A DNA stretch of 64,000 bases from Pseudomonas sp. GD04019 (lineage in GTDB: Bacteria > Pseudomonadota > Gammaproteobacteria > Pseudomonadales > Pseudomonadaceae). Below are positions 16,210-24,771 of the stretch, one piece after another. The first letter of the stretch is position 1, and each line of letters opens with the position of its first letter. The position numbers and the translations under genes were made by a program. Below the pieces are notes generated by a model. That model saw nothing but the letters and a program-made list of their open reading frames with translations, did not search any database and was not told where the DNA came from. The DNA is taken from positions 62,001 through 126,000 of the forward strand of contig NZ_JAOEEA010000009.1 of NCBI RefSeq assembly GCF_029837695.1, given 5' to 3'.

Positions 16210-17058
16210 CTACATCTCGTTCGACACTGTGACAGCCCGCTCGACATTCTCTGCTAACAGTCCCTTGGCCTTGAGAAAAGCCTGTATTTCGAGGCTGAGC
16301 GTATTCAGGTGTGCGTCGATCAGTTTCATGGCTTCCGGGCCAGTAGCACCGTCGGTATCTTGATCCAGTGGTACCGGCACATTCATGGTGAAGCCATAGC
16401 CACCCACGTAGCGCATCTGGCTCAGGTCGACCAGCTCAACCTGGCCACGCAGCAGAGCCCGGGGAGCCTCGCACGCCTCGTAGGTACGGTCACACTTCAG
16501 GTAATAGCCGTAGCTATTAAGAATGCGCCGGTCGGAGCCATCGTTGGAGGTCTCGTCTGCCACCATGGGCAACTGTCGAAGCAACACCAGATACTGATAG
16601 CCGGCGCCCTTCAGCGCGTGGTACTCGATACCGAACGCCTGCTGCAGATTGCTCTCCAGCGAAGGATTGGCGAATGCCAACATGGTCGGATTAGTCATCG
16701 CTCTGGGCAGCGTGATGTAGCCCTCCGCCGTCCCACCTTGTAGGCGCCGCTGGATCACCAGGCCGAGGCCGGCGATGGAGCGAGTTTCGTAGTTCCGAGG
16801 ATCGTCGGCCAGGCTCGCCAAGAGCGGCTTGCCCAGCTTTTCATCCAGCTGCCAGCCCGGCTTCTCGGCCGTCTTAATGTTTTCATGCATGAAAGCGTTG
16901 CCGATCCAGACAGCTTGGCTGTTCTTGTCGAAGTCGACCATCACCGCGACCTTGCTGCCAACTGATGGAGAGACCGGTTGTGAAATGCGCTCAGGCGTAG
17001 AGGAACATCCGGCCAGAAACGCCAGCGCCATCAGCGGAGAGGAAGTACGGGCTTGCAT
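16210..17058 (-). CDS. Putative lipoprotein
   Basis: A 282-residue precursor with lipobox LAGC (MALAFLAGC, Cys18). ATG 17058 follows an AAAGGA site and starts the signal sequence; the longer frame upstream is not signal-like. The mature protein is mixed alpha/beta and contains CDRTYEACEAPRALLRGQVEL, a likely disulfide, and a C-terminal helix rich in Leu/Lys. No known family is recognised. It is transcribed alone, divergent from the tiny acidic gene 17174. Confidence 0.72.
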   Translation of the reverse strand: MQARTSSPLMALAFLAGCSSTPERISQPVSPSVGSKVAVMVDFDKNSQAVWIGNAFMHENIKTAEKPGWQLDEKLGKPLLASLADDPRNYETRSIAGLGLVIQRRLQGGTAEGYITLPRAMTNPTMLAFANPSLESNLQQAFGIEYHALKGAGYQYLVLLRQLPMVADETSNDGSDRRILNSYGYYLKCDRTYEACEAPRALLRGQVELVDLSQMRYVGGYGFTMNVPVPLDQDTDGATGPEAMKLIDAHLNTLSLEIQAFLKAKGLLAENVERAVTVSNEM

Positions 17059-17173
17059 GCTCAGTCCTTTGAGATTTTGGAAGGGGCGTAATGATACAGG
17101 CCAGTTGCCATCCATCCCAGCTACTGAAACTTTCCCGCCCAGCCGGCCACCAAAATCTTGGAGGACGAACGCC

Positions 17174-17305
17174 ATGCCAGATCTCGAACAGGACGACAGT
17201 CAGAAAGAGCCAAACACGGTGGATGATCTACCCGATGAGGTAGTGGAAAACCTCGAGGAAGTCGCCCCGCTACCCGCCCCCATACCCGAGCCGGGACCGC
17301 TCTAG
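17174..17305 (+). CDS. Very small acidic Pro-rich protein
   Basis: A 43-residue frame: N-terminal QDDSQKEPN, a central acidic helix (VDDLPDEVVENLEEV) and a Pro-rich tail ending PIPEPGPL. A GGAGGA ribosome site lies ten bases before ATG 17174, the main reason to accept it. It is one of only two frames between the lipoprotein and the FtsH-like gene and could be cotranscribed with the latter, though the gap is 206 bp. Function unknown. Confidence 0.5.
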   Translation: MPDLEQDDSQKEPNTVDDLPDEVVENLEEVAPLPAPIPEPGPL

Positions 17306-17511
17306 CGCCGCTGCGCTTGCCGCACTGCCGCTTCGCTAGATCGACCGGCGGTATATCCGCTCGTCCCTGATCGCTTAAACCGCCGTGGCCGATGCCGATA
17401 ATCCGCTCGCGTGCCGAATCGCTGCCATTGCAGCGGCCCCTCGCGAGCGGAGCTCGATGCCGCCTGGATTGCCCATTCGTGGGCGCTGTATGACTGCACT
17501 CCGGGATCGCC

Positions 17512-19467
17512 ATGACCAAACGATTTATCCACCGCCACCGCCGCCTGCTCGGTGGTGTTTCGCTCTGCATCGCCCTGCTCGCCATGGTCGTCGTCGGCTA
17601 CTGGCAATCGATCCGCCCGACCACGCCGCCGCCCGGCGATATTTCGGCCGTCATGCTCAGCGAGCTGCAGAATTCCACCGCCCCCTGGACCGCGAACCGC
17701 CGCGACCTCTCCACCCTGGTCGGCGACATGCGCGGCGGACGCATCGCCAGCGCCGCCCTGAGCGACGAGGCGGTGTACGTCTCCACCCATGACGGCCGGC
17801 GCTACTGGCTGGCCGACCAATCCGGGCGCGTGGGCGAGATGATCCTGCGCGACTACGGCAGCGGCGCCGCGCTGTTCCCCATCGGGCTGTTCGATACCGA
17901 CGGCGAGGCGCCCTGGTACCGCGAGCTGCAGGGCCAGTGGCCGTTCATTTTGCTGCTGTTGCTCGGTGCCGGGTTCGGCGTGTGGAAGCTGCGCCCGCAA
18001 CAGACGCTGAAGCACAACACCGGCATCCGCTTCGCCGACGTGATCGGTGCCAGCGAGGCCAAGCAGGCCCTGCAGGACGTCACCAACTACCTGCGCGACC
18101 CGGCCGCCTTCGCCGCGCTCGGTGCGCGGCCGCCCAAGGGCGTGCTGCTGACCGGCGAGCCCGGCACCGGCAAGACCCAGCTGGCCAAGGCCCTGGCCGG
18201 CGAGTGCGGCGCGCATTTCATCCAGGTCACCGGCAGCGACTTCTCGTCGATGTACTTCGGCGTCGGCATCCACAAGGTCAAGACGCTGTTCCGCACCGCG
18301 CGCAAACATGCGCCGTGCATCGTGTTCATCGACGAGATCGACGGCATCGGCCGCCGTGGCGAGCAGAGCCGCGCCAGCGACGCCGAGGCCAACCGCATCG
18401 TCAACCAGTTCCTCACCGAGATGGACGGCTTCGCCGCCGACAGCGGCGTGCTGGTGCTCGGAGCCACCAACTTCCCCAACTCGCTGGACCCGGCCCTGCT
18501 GCGCGAGGGCCGCTTCGACCGCAATATCGCCGTGGGCCTGCCCAGCCTGGCCGACCGCGAGCAGCTGTTCCGCCTGTACGTCGGCAAGGTCAAGGCCGCC
18601 GAGGATATCGACCATGCCCTGCTGGCGCGCAACAGCGTCGGCCTGACGCCGGCGGCCATCGCCTATATCGTCAACCACGCCGCTCTGCTGGCCGCCCGGG
18701 GACATTGCGCCCAGGTGAACATGCGCCACTGCGTGGAAGCCCTGGAAACCTGCCGCATCGGCGAGCAGCCGCTGGGCGTCAGCGCCCTGTCGGAGGCCGA
18801 GCGCACCCGCATCGCCGTGCACGAGGCCGGTCACGCCATCGTCGCCGCCGCGCTCAACTGCGGGCGGGTGGAGAAGGTCACCATCCTGCCGCGCGGCCAG
18901 GCCCTGGGCGTGACCCTGGTCACGCCGGTGGAGGACAAGCGCCTGCACCTGGAATCCGAGCTGCGCGCGCGCATCCAGATGCTGCTGGCCGGCCGCGGCG
19001 CCGAGCGTCTGCATTTCGCCGAGATTTCCTCCGGCGCCGGCCAGGACCTGCACGAAGCCAGCAAGCTGGCGCTGTCCATGGTCGCCGCCCTGGGCATGGG
19101 CCCGAAGGGCTCGCTGCTGAGCCTGCAGGCGGTGCGCGAGGCGCACCTGGACAGCGACCCGCGCGAGGCATTGGCGGCTGCCGACCAGTTGCTGCAGGAC
19201 CTCGACCACGACTGTCTGGCCCTGCTAAAACGCCTGCGCCCGGCACTGGAACACATCACCCAGCGCCTGCTGGAAGAGGAGACGGTGGCCGGCGAGGAAG
19301 TGCTGAACGCCGTGCGCGCATTGCTCGACGACCCGCTCGCTGCGCCCCACCCGCATCCGGCCCGTCCCTGCCACCTGGAGCGGGTCGCGGCCAGCCCGAT
19401 GGTCGAGTTCGATCCGTTCTTCGACCTGGCGGTGGAGGAGCCGCAACCCGGCCCGGGAATGGCGTGA
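17512..19467 (+). CDS. FtsH-like AAA+ zinc metalloprotease, divergent paralogue
   Basis: A 651-residue protein with full FtsH architecture: membrane helix 1 (about residues 13-31), a periplasmic domain, helix 2 (about 142-158), an AAA+ module and a peptidase. Walker A is GEPGTGKT (215-222), the pore loop MYFGVG (247-252), Walker B IVFIDEID (270-277), arginine fingers in REGRFDR (331-337), zinc site HEAGH (437-441) and probable third ligand Asp512. Differences from housekeeping FtsH include MYFGVG in place of MFVGVG and a divergent C-terminus rich in Pro/His/Glu. No hflK/hflC or rrmJ neighbours are present, so this is a second, specialised copy; its substrates are unknown. Confidence 0.88.
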   Translation: MTKRFIHRHRRLLGGVSLCIALLAMVVVGYWQSIRPTTPPPGDISAVMLSELQNSTAPWTANRRDLSTLVGDMRGGRIASAALSDEAVYVSTHDGRRYWLADQSGRVGEMILRDYGSGAALFPIGLFDTDGEAPWYRELQGQWPFILLLLLGAGFGVWKLRPQQTLKHNTGIRFADVIGASEAKQALQDVTNYLRDPAAFAALGARPPKGVLLTGEPGTGKTQLAKALAGECGAHFIQVTGSDFSSMYFGVGIHKVKTLFRTARKHAPCIVFIDEIDGIGRRGEQSRASDAEANRIVNQFLTEMDGFAADSGVLVLGATNFPNSLDPALLREGRFDRNIAVGLPSLADREQLFRLYVGKVKAAEDIDHALLARNSVGLTPAAIAYIVNHAALLAARGHCAQVNMRHCVEALETCRIGEQPLGVSALSEAERTRIAVHEAGHAIVAAALNCGRVEKVTILPRGQALGVTLVTPVEDKRLHLESELRARIQMLLAGRGAERLHFAEISSGAGQDLHEASKLALSMVAALGMGPKGSLLSLQAVREAHLDSDPREALAAADQLLQDLDHDCLALLKRLRPALEHITQRLLEEETVAGEEVLNAVRALLDDPLAAPHPHPARPCHLERVAASPMVEFDPFFDLAVEEPQPGPGMA

Positions 19468-19482
19468 AGCAGTCGGCAACCC

Positions 19483-19507
19483 GGCACCGCCCGGCGCCGG
19501 GCGTGCC
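19483..19507. terminator. Strong GC hairpin between ftsH-like and ppiC genes
   Basis: CGCCCGGC/GCCGGGCG forms a perfect 8-bp self-complementary core extended by GGCA/TGCC. There is no T-tract, so it may stabilise the upstream mRNA end or pause polymerase rather than terminate by itself. Confidence 0.4.
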
Positions 19508-19561
19508 ATGGACGGGCGGTTTGCGTTAGGCTCTGCGCCTCTTCAACTGGAGGTAATTCCC

Positions 19562-19843
19562 ATGGCCCGCGCCACTGCCCGTCACATCCTGGTTTCCAGC
19601 GAAGCCAAGTGCAATGAACTGAAAGCCGCCATCCAGGGCGGTGCCGACTTCGCCCAGGTGGCCAAGGACAACTCCACCTGCCCGTCCAGCCGCGACGGCG
19701 GCAACCTCGGCACCTTCGGCCCCGGCCAGATGGTCCGCGAGTTCGACCAGGTGGTGTTCAGCGCCCCGGTCGGCGAAGTCCAGGGCCCGGTCAAGACCCA
19801 GTTCGGCTACCACCTGGTGGAAGTCACTGCCCGTCAGGACTGA
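19562..19843 (+). CDS. ppiC: Peptidyl-prolyl cis-trans isomerase, parvulin type
   Basis: A 93-residue single-domain parvulin almost the size of E. coli PpiC. It has the opening ARATARHILVSSEAKCNELK, the GGNLGTFGPGQMVREFD core and the closing VKTQFGYHLVEVTAR. It has no signal peptide, so it acts on cytoplasmic proteins, speeding prolyl isomerisation. ATG 19562 follows a GGAGGT site and gives the canonical N-terminus. It faces the DUF1176 gene across a GC hairpin. Confidence 0.93.
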   Translation: MARATARHILVSSEAKCNELKAAIQGGADFAQVAKDNSTCPSSRDGGNLGTFGPGQMVREFDQVVFSAPVGEVQGPVKTQFGYHLVEVTARQD

Positions 19844-19850
19844 TGCATCC

Positions 19851-19871
19851 GGCGGAGGCTAGTCCTCCGCC
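19851..19871. terminator. Bidirectional hairpin between ppiC and DUF1176 genes
   Basis: GGCGGAGG (19851-19858) pairs with CCTCCGCC (19864-19871) around a 5-base loop, in the convergent gap and overlapping the DUF1176 stop codon. No long T-tract on either side. Confidence 0.5.
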
Positions 19872-20917
19872 ACTCTCCACAACGTCGGCCACTCGCCCGG
19901 GTTGCCCGACGCACAGCGCGACATCAGCTGATAGGACTTCACCCCGAAGCGCTCGCCATCGAAGCGCCAGCTGCCAGCCTCGCCGCAATCGCCCACACCC
20001 CGCGCCTTCACCCGGTACTGCAGGATTCCCGTCTGCGGGTCGTATTCGACCCAGCCGGTTGGCTCGCTGCCGTGCAGCGGTAACGGATCCAGGCGCAACT
20101 CCACCTCCTGATAGGGCGGCTCACGCTGAACCCGGTACAGCGAGTACTCGCAGTTATAAGCCGCGCACCAGCTGCGTACCAGCACCAGCGCCTCGCTCGC
20201 GCTCAGGGCGAAGGCCTCGCCCACGGCAACCTCGCCCATTTCCTCCTCCTGCTGCGGATCACGAGTCGCCTGCAGCACCGCCTGCACGATGCGCTCGGCC
20301 TCGGCCGCCGGCATCGGCGCGGTTCCGGGATAGGCAGGCAGCTTTGCCAATGGCGGTGCTGGCGGCACCTCGGAGTCCGCACGGGCGCCGGGGCGATAGA
20401 GCGCGCCGCGGCTGTCCAGGCGGCCCTGCACCGAGTCCATCAGCAGCAACGCGGCGGACAGGCCACTTAGCGATACCGCCACCTCCTCGCCGCCATCCAC
20501 CGCCATGCGCAGCCGACCGGCTTTGCGCAGTTCGGCCAGCAAGCCTCGCGCCGCCTCGTCATGGGCTTCCAGGATCAGCTCATTCTCGGCCGGCACCCGC
20601 CGCAGGGCGTTGGTCAGCGCATCCGGCAGCGGCCGCTCGTCCGCCAGCAGCGGGAAGTATTGGGTCTGGCCGGCATACACCAGGCGCAGGCGCGGCTGGC
20701 CCGCCGGGCCGGCATCACGCTGCAGCACCAGCCGTAGCGCGCTGTAGTCGCTGGCCTGCCCGGCACTGAGGGCCTGGCAACGGCGACCGTTGTCGCAGGC
20801 CACTACCCAATCCTTGATCTCGCGATACAGCGGCACCGCCTCGGGCGCAGGCTCGGGCGCGGCCTGGGCAACGCAGGCCAGCAGGCACAGGGGTAACAGA
20901 CGTAACGAAGCGGGCAT
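19859..20917 (-). CDS. DUF1176 domain-containing secreted protein
   Basis: A 352-residue precursor with a signal peptide (LRLLPLCLLACVAQAAPEP). The mature protein has the DUF1176 order: IKDWVVACDNGRRCQAL near the N-terminus, a basic/acidic middle, and a C-terminal half with SWCAAYNCEYSLYRV and GEAGSWRFDGERF. Several Cys pairs suggest periplasmic disulfides. Function of the family is unknown. ATG 20917 is preferred to 21007 because AGGAG precedes it and it begins the signal sequence. It is divergent from the exported methyltransferase-like gene 120 bp away. Confidence 0.82.
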   Translation of the reverse strand: MPASLRLLPLCLLACVAQAAPEPAPEAVPLYREIKDWVVACDNGRRCQALSAGQASDYSALRLVLQRDAGPAGQPRLRLVYAGQTQYFPLLADERPLPDALTNALRRVPAENELILEAHDEAARGLLAELRKAGRLRMAVDGGEEVAVSLSGLSAALLLMDSVQGRLDSRGALYRPGARADSEVPPAPPLAKLPAYPGTAPMPAAEAERIVQAVLQATRDPQQEEEMGEVAVGEAFALSASEALVLVRSWCAAYNCEYSLYRVQREPPYQEVELRLDPLPLHGSEPTGWVEYDPQTGILQYRVKARGVGDCGEAGSWRFDGERFGVKSYQLMSRCASGNPGEWPTLWRVAED

Positions 20918-21037
20918 GGCGGCTCCTTGCGCATGGCCTGATGGCAGCAGCTTGGCACAGCCGAGGCGAAAACTGGTTGAGCGTTCCGCCCGCTTCGCCG
21001 GTCGCAAGTTAGGAAGTACCTTGCCGAGGACTCTTCC

Positions 21038-21883
21038 ATGACTTGCCGACTGCCTTGCCTCTCCGCCCTGCTACTCGCCATCTGCGCCCCGCTGTACGCA
21101 GCCGACGAACCGCTCGACAGCACTGGCCAGATCAAAGACGACCAGTACCACGCCGTCCTGGCCGGCGACTGGCGTTCCCCCGAGCATCGCCTGCGCGACC
21201 CCGATCGCCGACCGATGGAAACCCTGCGCTTCTTCGACCTTTCGCCGACCCAGACCCTGATCGAAATCAGCCCCGGCGACGGCTGGTACAGCGAGATCCT
21301 CGCCCCGCTGCTGCGCGACAAGGGCCAGTACAGCGCCGCGCTACGCCGCAGCGATGATGCCGAACAACGCGAAGCCGCCAGCGCCCTGCGCAACAAGTTC
21401 GAGCAGGACGCCAAGCGCTACGACAAGGCCCGCCTCATCGAATTCGACCCGCGGGCGCCCAAGCTCGGCGAGCCGGAGTCGGTCGACCTGGTGGTGAGCT
21501 TCGACGACCTGCACAACTGGGAAGAAACCGGCAGCGAAAAGGCGATGTTCAGCGCCATCTACCAGGTGCTCAAACCCGGCGGCAAACTCGGTATCACCGC
21601 CTACCGGGGCGCCAAGAACGCCACCCTGGAGCAGACCAAGGGCACCGGCTACCTGCCCACCGACCACGTGATCGGCCAGGCCAAGGATGCCGGCTTCGTC
21701 CTCGCCACCATCGAGCAGATGCACTCCAACCCGCGTGACACCCGCGACCACCCCAACGGTGCCTGGAGCCTGCCACCCCACCTCAAGGGCGGTGCCGAGG
21801 AACGCAGCAAGTACGAGAAGATCGGCGAACCCGATCGCATGACCCTGCTGTTCGTCAAACCGAGCGAGCCAAGGCCTGAGTGA
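21038..21883 (+). CDS. Exported class I methyltransferase-like protein
   Basis: A 281-residue protein with an apparent signal peptide (LPCLSALLLAICAPLYAA) ahead of a complete class I methyltransferase fold: motif I LIEISPGDGWYSEILAP (about residues 74-90), FDDLHNW at the motif IV position and YQVLKPGGKLGITAYRG as motif V. The family occurs widely in proteobacteria and is annotated as predicted methyltransferase. A periplasmic location would be hard to reconcile with SAM supply, so catalysis is doubtful and the fold may bind another ligand. Confidence 0.78.
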   Translation: MTCRLPCLSALLLAICAPLYAADEPLDSTGQIKDDQYHAVLAGDWRSPEHRLRDPDRRPMETLRFFDLSPTQTLIEISPGDGWYSEILAPLLRDKGQYSAALRRSDDAEQREAASALRNKFEQDAKRYDKARLIEFDPRAPKLGEPESVDLVVSFDDLHNWEETGSEKAMFSAIYQVLKPGGKLGITAYRGAKNATLEQTKGTGYLPTDHVIGQAKDAGFVLATIEQMHSNPRDTRDHPNGAWSLPPHLKGGAEERSKYEKIGEPDRMTLLFVKPSEPRPE

Positions 21884-22093
21884 TCAGCGCGACCAGAAGC
21901 GCTGGTCCAGCCCCGGGCACGGTATTGGCCACCAGGCAACTACCGAGACGCATGAGCGCGGCCCGAAGGGGCCGCCTCCGGTTCGCCACCCGAGGCCTCG
22001 CTGACAACCCTGTGCCGGTCTGCCGTGCACGGGGTTTTCTTTTGCCTGGCCAGTGGCGAAACTGCGCGCCCTTCTCCCTCCAGGAGACGCCGC
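21884..22093. other. Intergenic region with a small hairpin
   Basis: GACCAG (21891-21896) pairs with CTGGTC (21902-21907) just after the methyltransferase-like stop, without a T-tract. Nothing else is recognised in the remaining 190 bp. Confidence 0.35.
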
Positions 22094-22453
22094 ATGGAAC
22101 GCGTCGCAGCCACACCTCGCTCGAAGCTGAAGCTCGCCCTGTCCCTCTTCGCCCTGCTGGCCGCCGCAGCCGTGGCCTACGCCGAGTGGCTCGCCCTGCC
22201 CGGCTTCCGCTCGCTGTTCGATAGCTTCGGCGACATTCCCTGGCTCAGCCGCTGGGTGGTCGAGCATCCTAAGGAAGTCTGGATATCCCTGCGCGGAGCA
22301 CTGATTCATAACTTCACCGCAATCTGCGCCTGGCTGTGGATCAGAGATCCCTCGGTCTCGGTCATGCTGGGGCTGGCCACCGCCTTCACCTGGGCATGCC
22401 TGGCCGTGGTGCTGGTCGCTTTTTACCTGCCGCTGCTGACCATCGCCGTCTGA
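22094..22453 (+). CDS. Small membrane protein, unknown function
   Basis: A 119-residue protein with three apolar segments (LALSLFALLAAAAVAYAEWLA; a weaker one around LIHNFTAICAWLWI; FTWACLAVVLVAFYLPLLTIAV). ATG 22094 follows CAGGAGA; the longer upstream frame lacks coding character. No family is recognised. It is followed after 30 bp by a GC hairpin and then the YebC-family gene. Confidence 0.68.
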   Translation: MERVAATPRSKLKLALSLFALLAAAAVAYAEWLALPGFRSLFDSFGDIPWLSRWVVEHPKEVWISLRGALIHNFTAICAWLWIRDPSVSVMLGLATAFTWACLAVVLVAFYLPLLTIAV

Positions 22454-22486
22454 GAGCGAAATCGTTAGAATCTGCCCCCTCAGCTC

Positions 22487-22503
22487 GCCCCGCCGCGCGG
22501 GGC
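22487..22503 (+). terminator. GC hairpin before the YebC-family gene
   Basis: GCCCCGC and GCGGGGC form a perfect 7-bp stem with a 3-base loop. No T-run follows, so its action as a terminator is uncertain. Confidence 0.4.
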
Positions 22504-22534
22504 TCCGTCAGACGCAACCCGCGAGAACACCGCC

Positions 22535-23236
22535 ATGGGCGCACAGTGGAAAGCCAAACCTAAAGAAGCCGCAGCCAACGCCAGGGGCAAGATTTTCGGT
22601 CGCCTGGTCAAGGAGATCATGGTCGCCGCCCGTAACGGCGCCGATCCGGACACCAACGCCAAGCTGCGCGTCGCCGTCCACGCGGCCAAGAAAGCTTCGA
22701 TGCCCAAGGACACCCTGGAGCGCGCGATCAAGAAAGGCGCCGGCCTGCTCGGTGAGACCGTCAACTTCGAGCGCACCACCTACGAAGGCTTCGCCCCGCA
22801 CCAGGTGCCGGTGATCGTCGAATGCCTGACCGACAACCTGAACCGCACCGTGGCGGAAATCCGCGTGCTGTTCCGCAAGGGCCAGATGGGCGCTTCCGGC
22901 TCGGTGAGCTGGGACTTCAGCCACGTCGGCATGATCGAAGCCTCTACCGACAGCGGCGCCGACCCTGAACTGGCCGCCATCGAGGCCGGTGCCCAGGACT
23001 TCGAGCCGGCCGAGGAAGGCGACACCCTGTTCATCACCGAAATGACCGACCTCGACGCCGTGTGCAAGGCCCTGCCGGAGCATGGTTTCACCGTCAACTC
23101 GGCGAAGATCGGCTACATCCCGAAGAACCCGGTCAGCGGTCTGAGCGACGCGCAGATGGAAGAAGTCGAGGCCTTCCTCGAAGCCCTCGACAACCACGAC
23201 GACGTGCAGAACGTCTACGTCGGCCTCGCCGGTTAA
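22535..23236 (+). CDS. YebC/PmpR family protein, YeeN branch
   Basis: A 233-residue protein with all YebC-family landmarks: [17 protein letters not shown] at the N-terminus, [13 protein letters not shown] and [20 protein letters not shown] in the middle, and [13 protein letters not shown]. The opening [19 protein letters not shown] is that of the YeeN branch rather than canonical YebC (which starts near GHSKWANIKH). YebC-type proteins act as transcription regulators (PmpR) and, in recent work, relieve ribosome stalling at proline-rich sites. The YeeN branch is less studied. Confidence 0.88.
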   Translation: MGAQWKAKPKEAAANARGKIFGRLVKEIMVAARNGADPDTNAKLRVAVHAAKKASMPKDTLERAIKKGAGLLGETVNFERTTYEGFAPHQVPVIVECLTDNLNRTVAEIRVLFRKGQMGASGSVSWDFSHVGMIEASTDSGADPELAAIEAGAQDFEPAEEGDTLFITEMTDLDAVCKALPEHGFTVNSAKIGYIPKNPVSGLSDAQMEEVEAFLEALDNHDDVQNVYVGLAG

Positions 23237-23245
23237 TCGCCGCGC

Positions 23246-23434
23246 GTGAACCGCAGCCAGTTCCACCAGCAACACGCCGCCCGCGCCGAGGCCGAAGCCC
23301 GACGCCTGCTGGCGGAGCGCGCCAACCTCGGCGCGCGCTGGCTGGACTGGGTGGCGGCCGAGCTGTACCGCCTCACCCCGCCCGAATATGCAGCGATGGT
23401 GCGCCGTGAGCTGCAGCGCCTGAATACTCCGTAA
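23246..23434 (+). CDS. Small helical hypothetical protein
   Basis: A 62-residue frame starting with GTG 23246, nine bases after the YebC-family stop. It is Arg/Ala/Glu-rich and predicted helical (HAARAEAEARRLLAERANLGAR, in two parts around WLDWVAAELYRLTPPEY). The tight spacing and coding-like third-position GC support it, but no ribosome site is obvious, so translation may be coupled to the upstream gene. Function unknown. Confidence 0.55.
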   Translation: MNRSQFHQQHAARAEAEARRLLAERANLGARWLDWVAAELYRLTPPEYAAMVRRELQRLNTP

Positions 23435-23636
23435 GCCCCCCGCCTATGGCCGCACACGACCATCTGCGTCTTCTGCCGCCCAGCGGCAAAGCCTGGCGAC
23501 GCACGAGCAAACCACCCGCGCACTTCGCGACTATGCTCTAAGCAGTGCACAGGTCAGGCTGGCTCAGCCTGGGAGGTGGAGATGACCGTCGAACCATGCC
23601 ATTCAAACTGAATCGCCATTTTCGGAGGACTCCACC

Positions 23637-23768
23637 ATGAGCAAAGGTCTGGATCGGCACAAAGAGGCGAAGAAAAAGCCTCTCAAGACCTCCCAGGAAA
23701 AACGCATGGCCAAGCGCAGCAAGAAATCCGGCAGCACCCTGCTCGGCAGCCACGCCCCTTCCAGCTAA
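23637..23768 (+). CDS. Very small, strongly basic protein
   Basis: A 43-residue frame with about fourteen Lys/Arg residues (HKEAKKKPLKTSQEKRMAKR, then SKKSG) and an apolar tail. A CGGAGGA site sits just before ATG 23637 and a good terminator follows six bases after the stop, so this is an independent transcription unit. The composition suggests a nucleic-acid or ribosome-associated peptide, which is inference. I recall similar short Lys-rich proteins as uncharacterised in pseudomonads. Confidence 0.68.
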   Translation: MSKGLDRHKEAKKKPLKTSQEKRMAKRSKKSGSTLLGSHAPSS

Positions 23769-23774
23769 CCCTCC

Positions 23775-23805
23775 AGCACCCGGCCAACGCCGGGTGCTTC
23801 GTTTC
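23775..23805 (+). terminator. Rho-independent terminator after the small basic gene
   Basis: AGCACCCGG (23775-23783) pairs with CCGGGTGCT (23790-23798) around a 6-base loop, followed by TCGTTTC. Confidence 0.75.
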
Positions 23806-23950
23806 ATCCCCCCAGAACAACCAGAGCCTCTGCCGGCGTAGGCCTGGCCAGGCGCCAGTACCCATTCGTCCAGAACCGAGCGCAACGCTGAACTTCCCGG
23901 CGTAGACGGGTCGGAACCCCGACCGTTACGTTTACCTCAAGGAGGACCCG

Positions 23951-24646
23951 ATGCTCGACCTGACCACCTGGAACCTGACCATTCCCGCCAGCGAATCGGC
24001 CACGGTGATCACCACCGAACGCCTCAACAAGGGCTACAGCAGCCAGTACTTCCGCCCGCAGAACAGCAGCGTGCGCTTCTGGGTGCCGGTCACCGGCGCC
24101 TCCACCGAGAACTCCCGCTACCCACGCAGCGAGCTGCGCGAAACCTGGCCCAACGGCGAGCTGCGCAACTGGTACCACGGCGACGCCGACAACCTGCTCA
24201 GTGCCGAGCTGACGGTCAACCAGGTGCCGAGCAAGAACAAGCTGGTGATCGGCCAGATCCACAGCATCAACCGTCCCGGCGATGTCGGCGAGCCGCTGGT
24301 GAAGCTGCAGTATCACTACCGCCCCGAGCTCAACAGCGGCAGCATCGAGGCCCTGGTGCGCAAGCATCCTGACGATGAGCATGTGCAGAACGTCATGCTG
24401 GTGAACGATGTGACACTCGACGAGCGCTTCGCCTATCGCCTGCGCCTCACGCCTAGCGGCCGCCTGGCCATCGCCGTGTACAGCGACGATGACAATGGCG
24501 CCTACCACCGGCAGATCGCCTCCAGCTGGAGCAAGCAGCTTCTTTACTTCAAGGCCGGCACCTACGCCCAGGACAACACCGGAAGCAGCGCCGAAGGCGG
24601 CCGCGCGACCTTCTACCAGCTCGATATCGAGCACCGGAGGCCGTAA
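23951..24646 (+). CDS. Polysaccharide lyase family 7 alginate lyase, no signal peptide
   Basis: A 231-residue PL7 beta-jelly-roll enzyme with all three signatures: RSELRE (about residues 58-63), GQIHSI (about 99-104) and YFKAGTYAQDN (about 203-213). The catalytic Gln, His and Tyr and the substrate-binding Arg are therefore present. It cleaves alginate by beta-elimination. No signal peptide is visible; the enzyme opens directly with LDLTTWNLTIPAS, so it is either cytoplasmic or exported another way. ATG 23951 follows AAGGAGG. No alginate biosynthesis genes are adjacent, though algU/mucA lie 21 kb away. Confidence 0.92.
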   Translation: MLDLTTWNLTIPASESATVITTERLNKGYSSQYFRPQNSSVRFWVPVTGASTENSRYPRSELRETWPNGELRNWYHGDADNLLSAELTVNQVPSKNKLVIGQIHSINRPGDVGEPLVKLQYHYRPELNSGSIEALVRKHPDDEHVQNVMLVNDVTLDERFAYRLRLTPSGRLAIAVYSDDDNGAYHRQIASSWSKQLLYFKAGTYAQDNTGSSAEGGRATFYQLDIEHRRP

Positions 24647-24771
24647 CCACGGCGTCGGCGCCGGGCTTGATCCAGAGCAAGGCGCCGCCCAGACCATTGG
24701 CTAGGATGGCCGGCAAAAAATACCTAGAGTCCCTTGCGCGCAACCCTCGACAACATCCACAGGAGGTTTGC

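Noticed and set aside
23582..23640. Two tiny frames (9 and 14 codons) before the small basic gene, the second with an ATGA overlap
   Set aside because: Too short to judge and no leader-peptide logic such as repeated codons or an attenuator; kept only as a possible upstream peptide.
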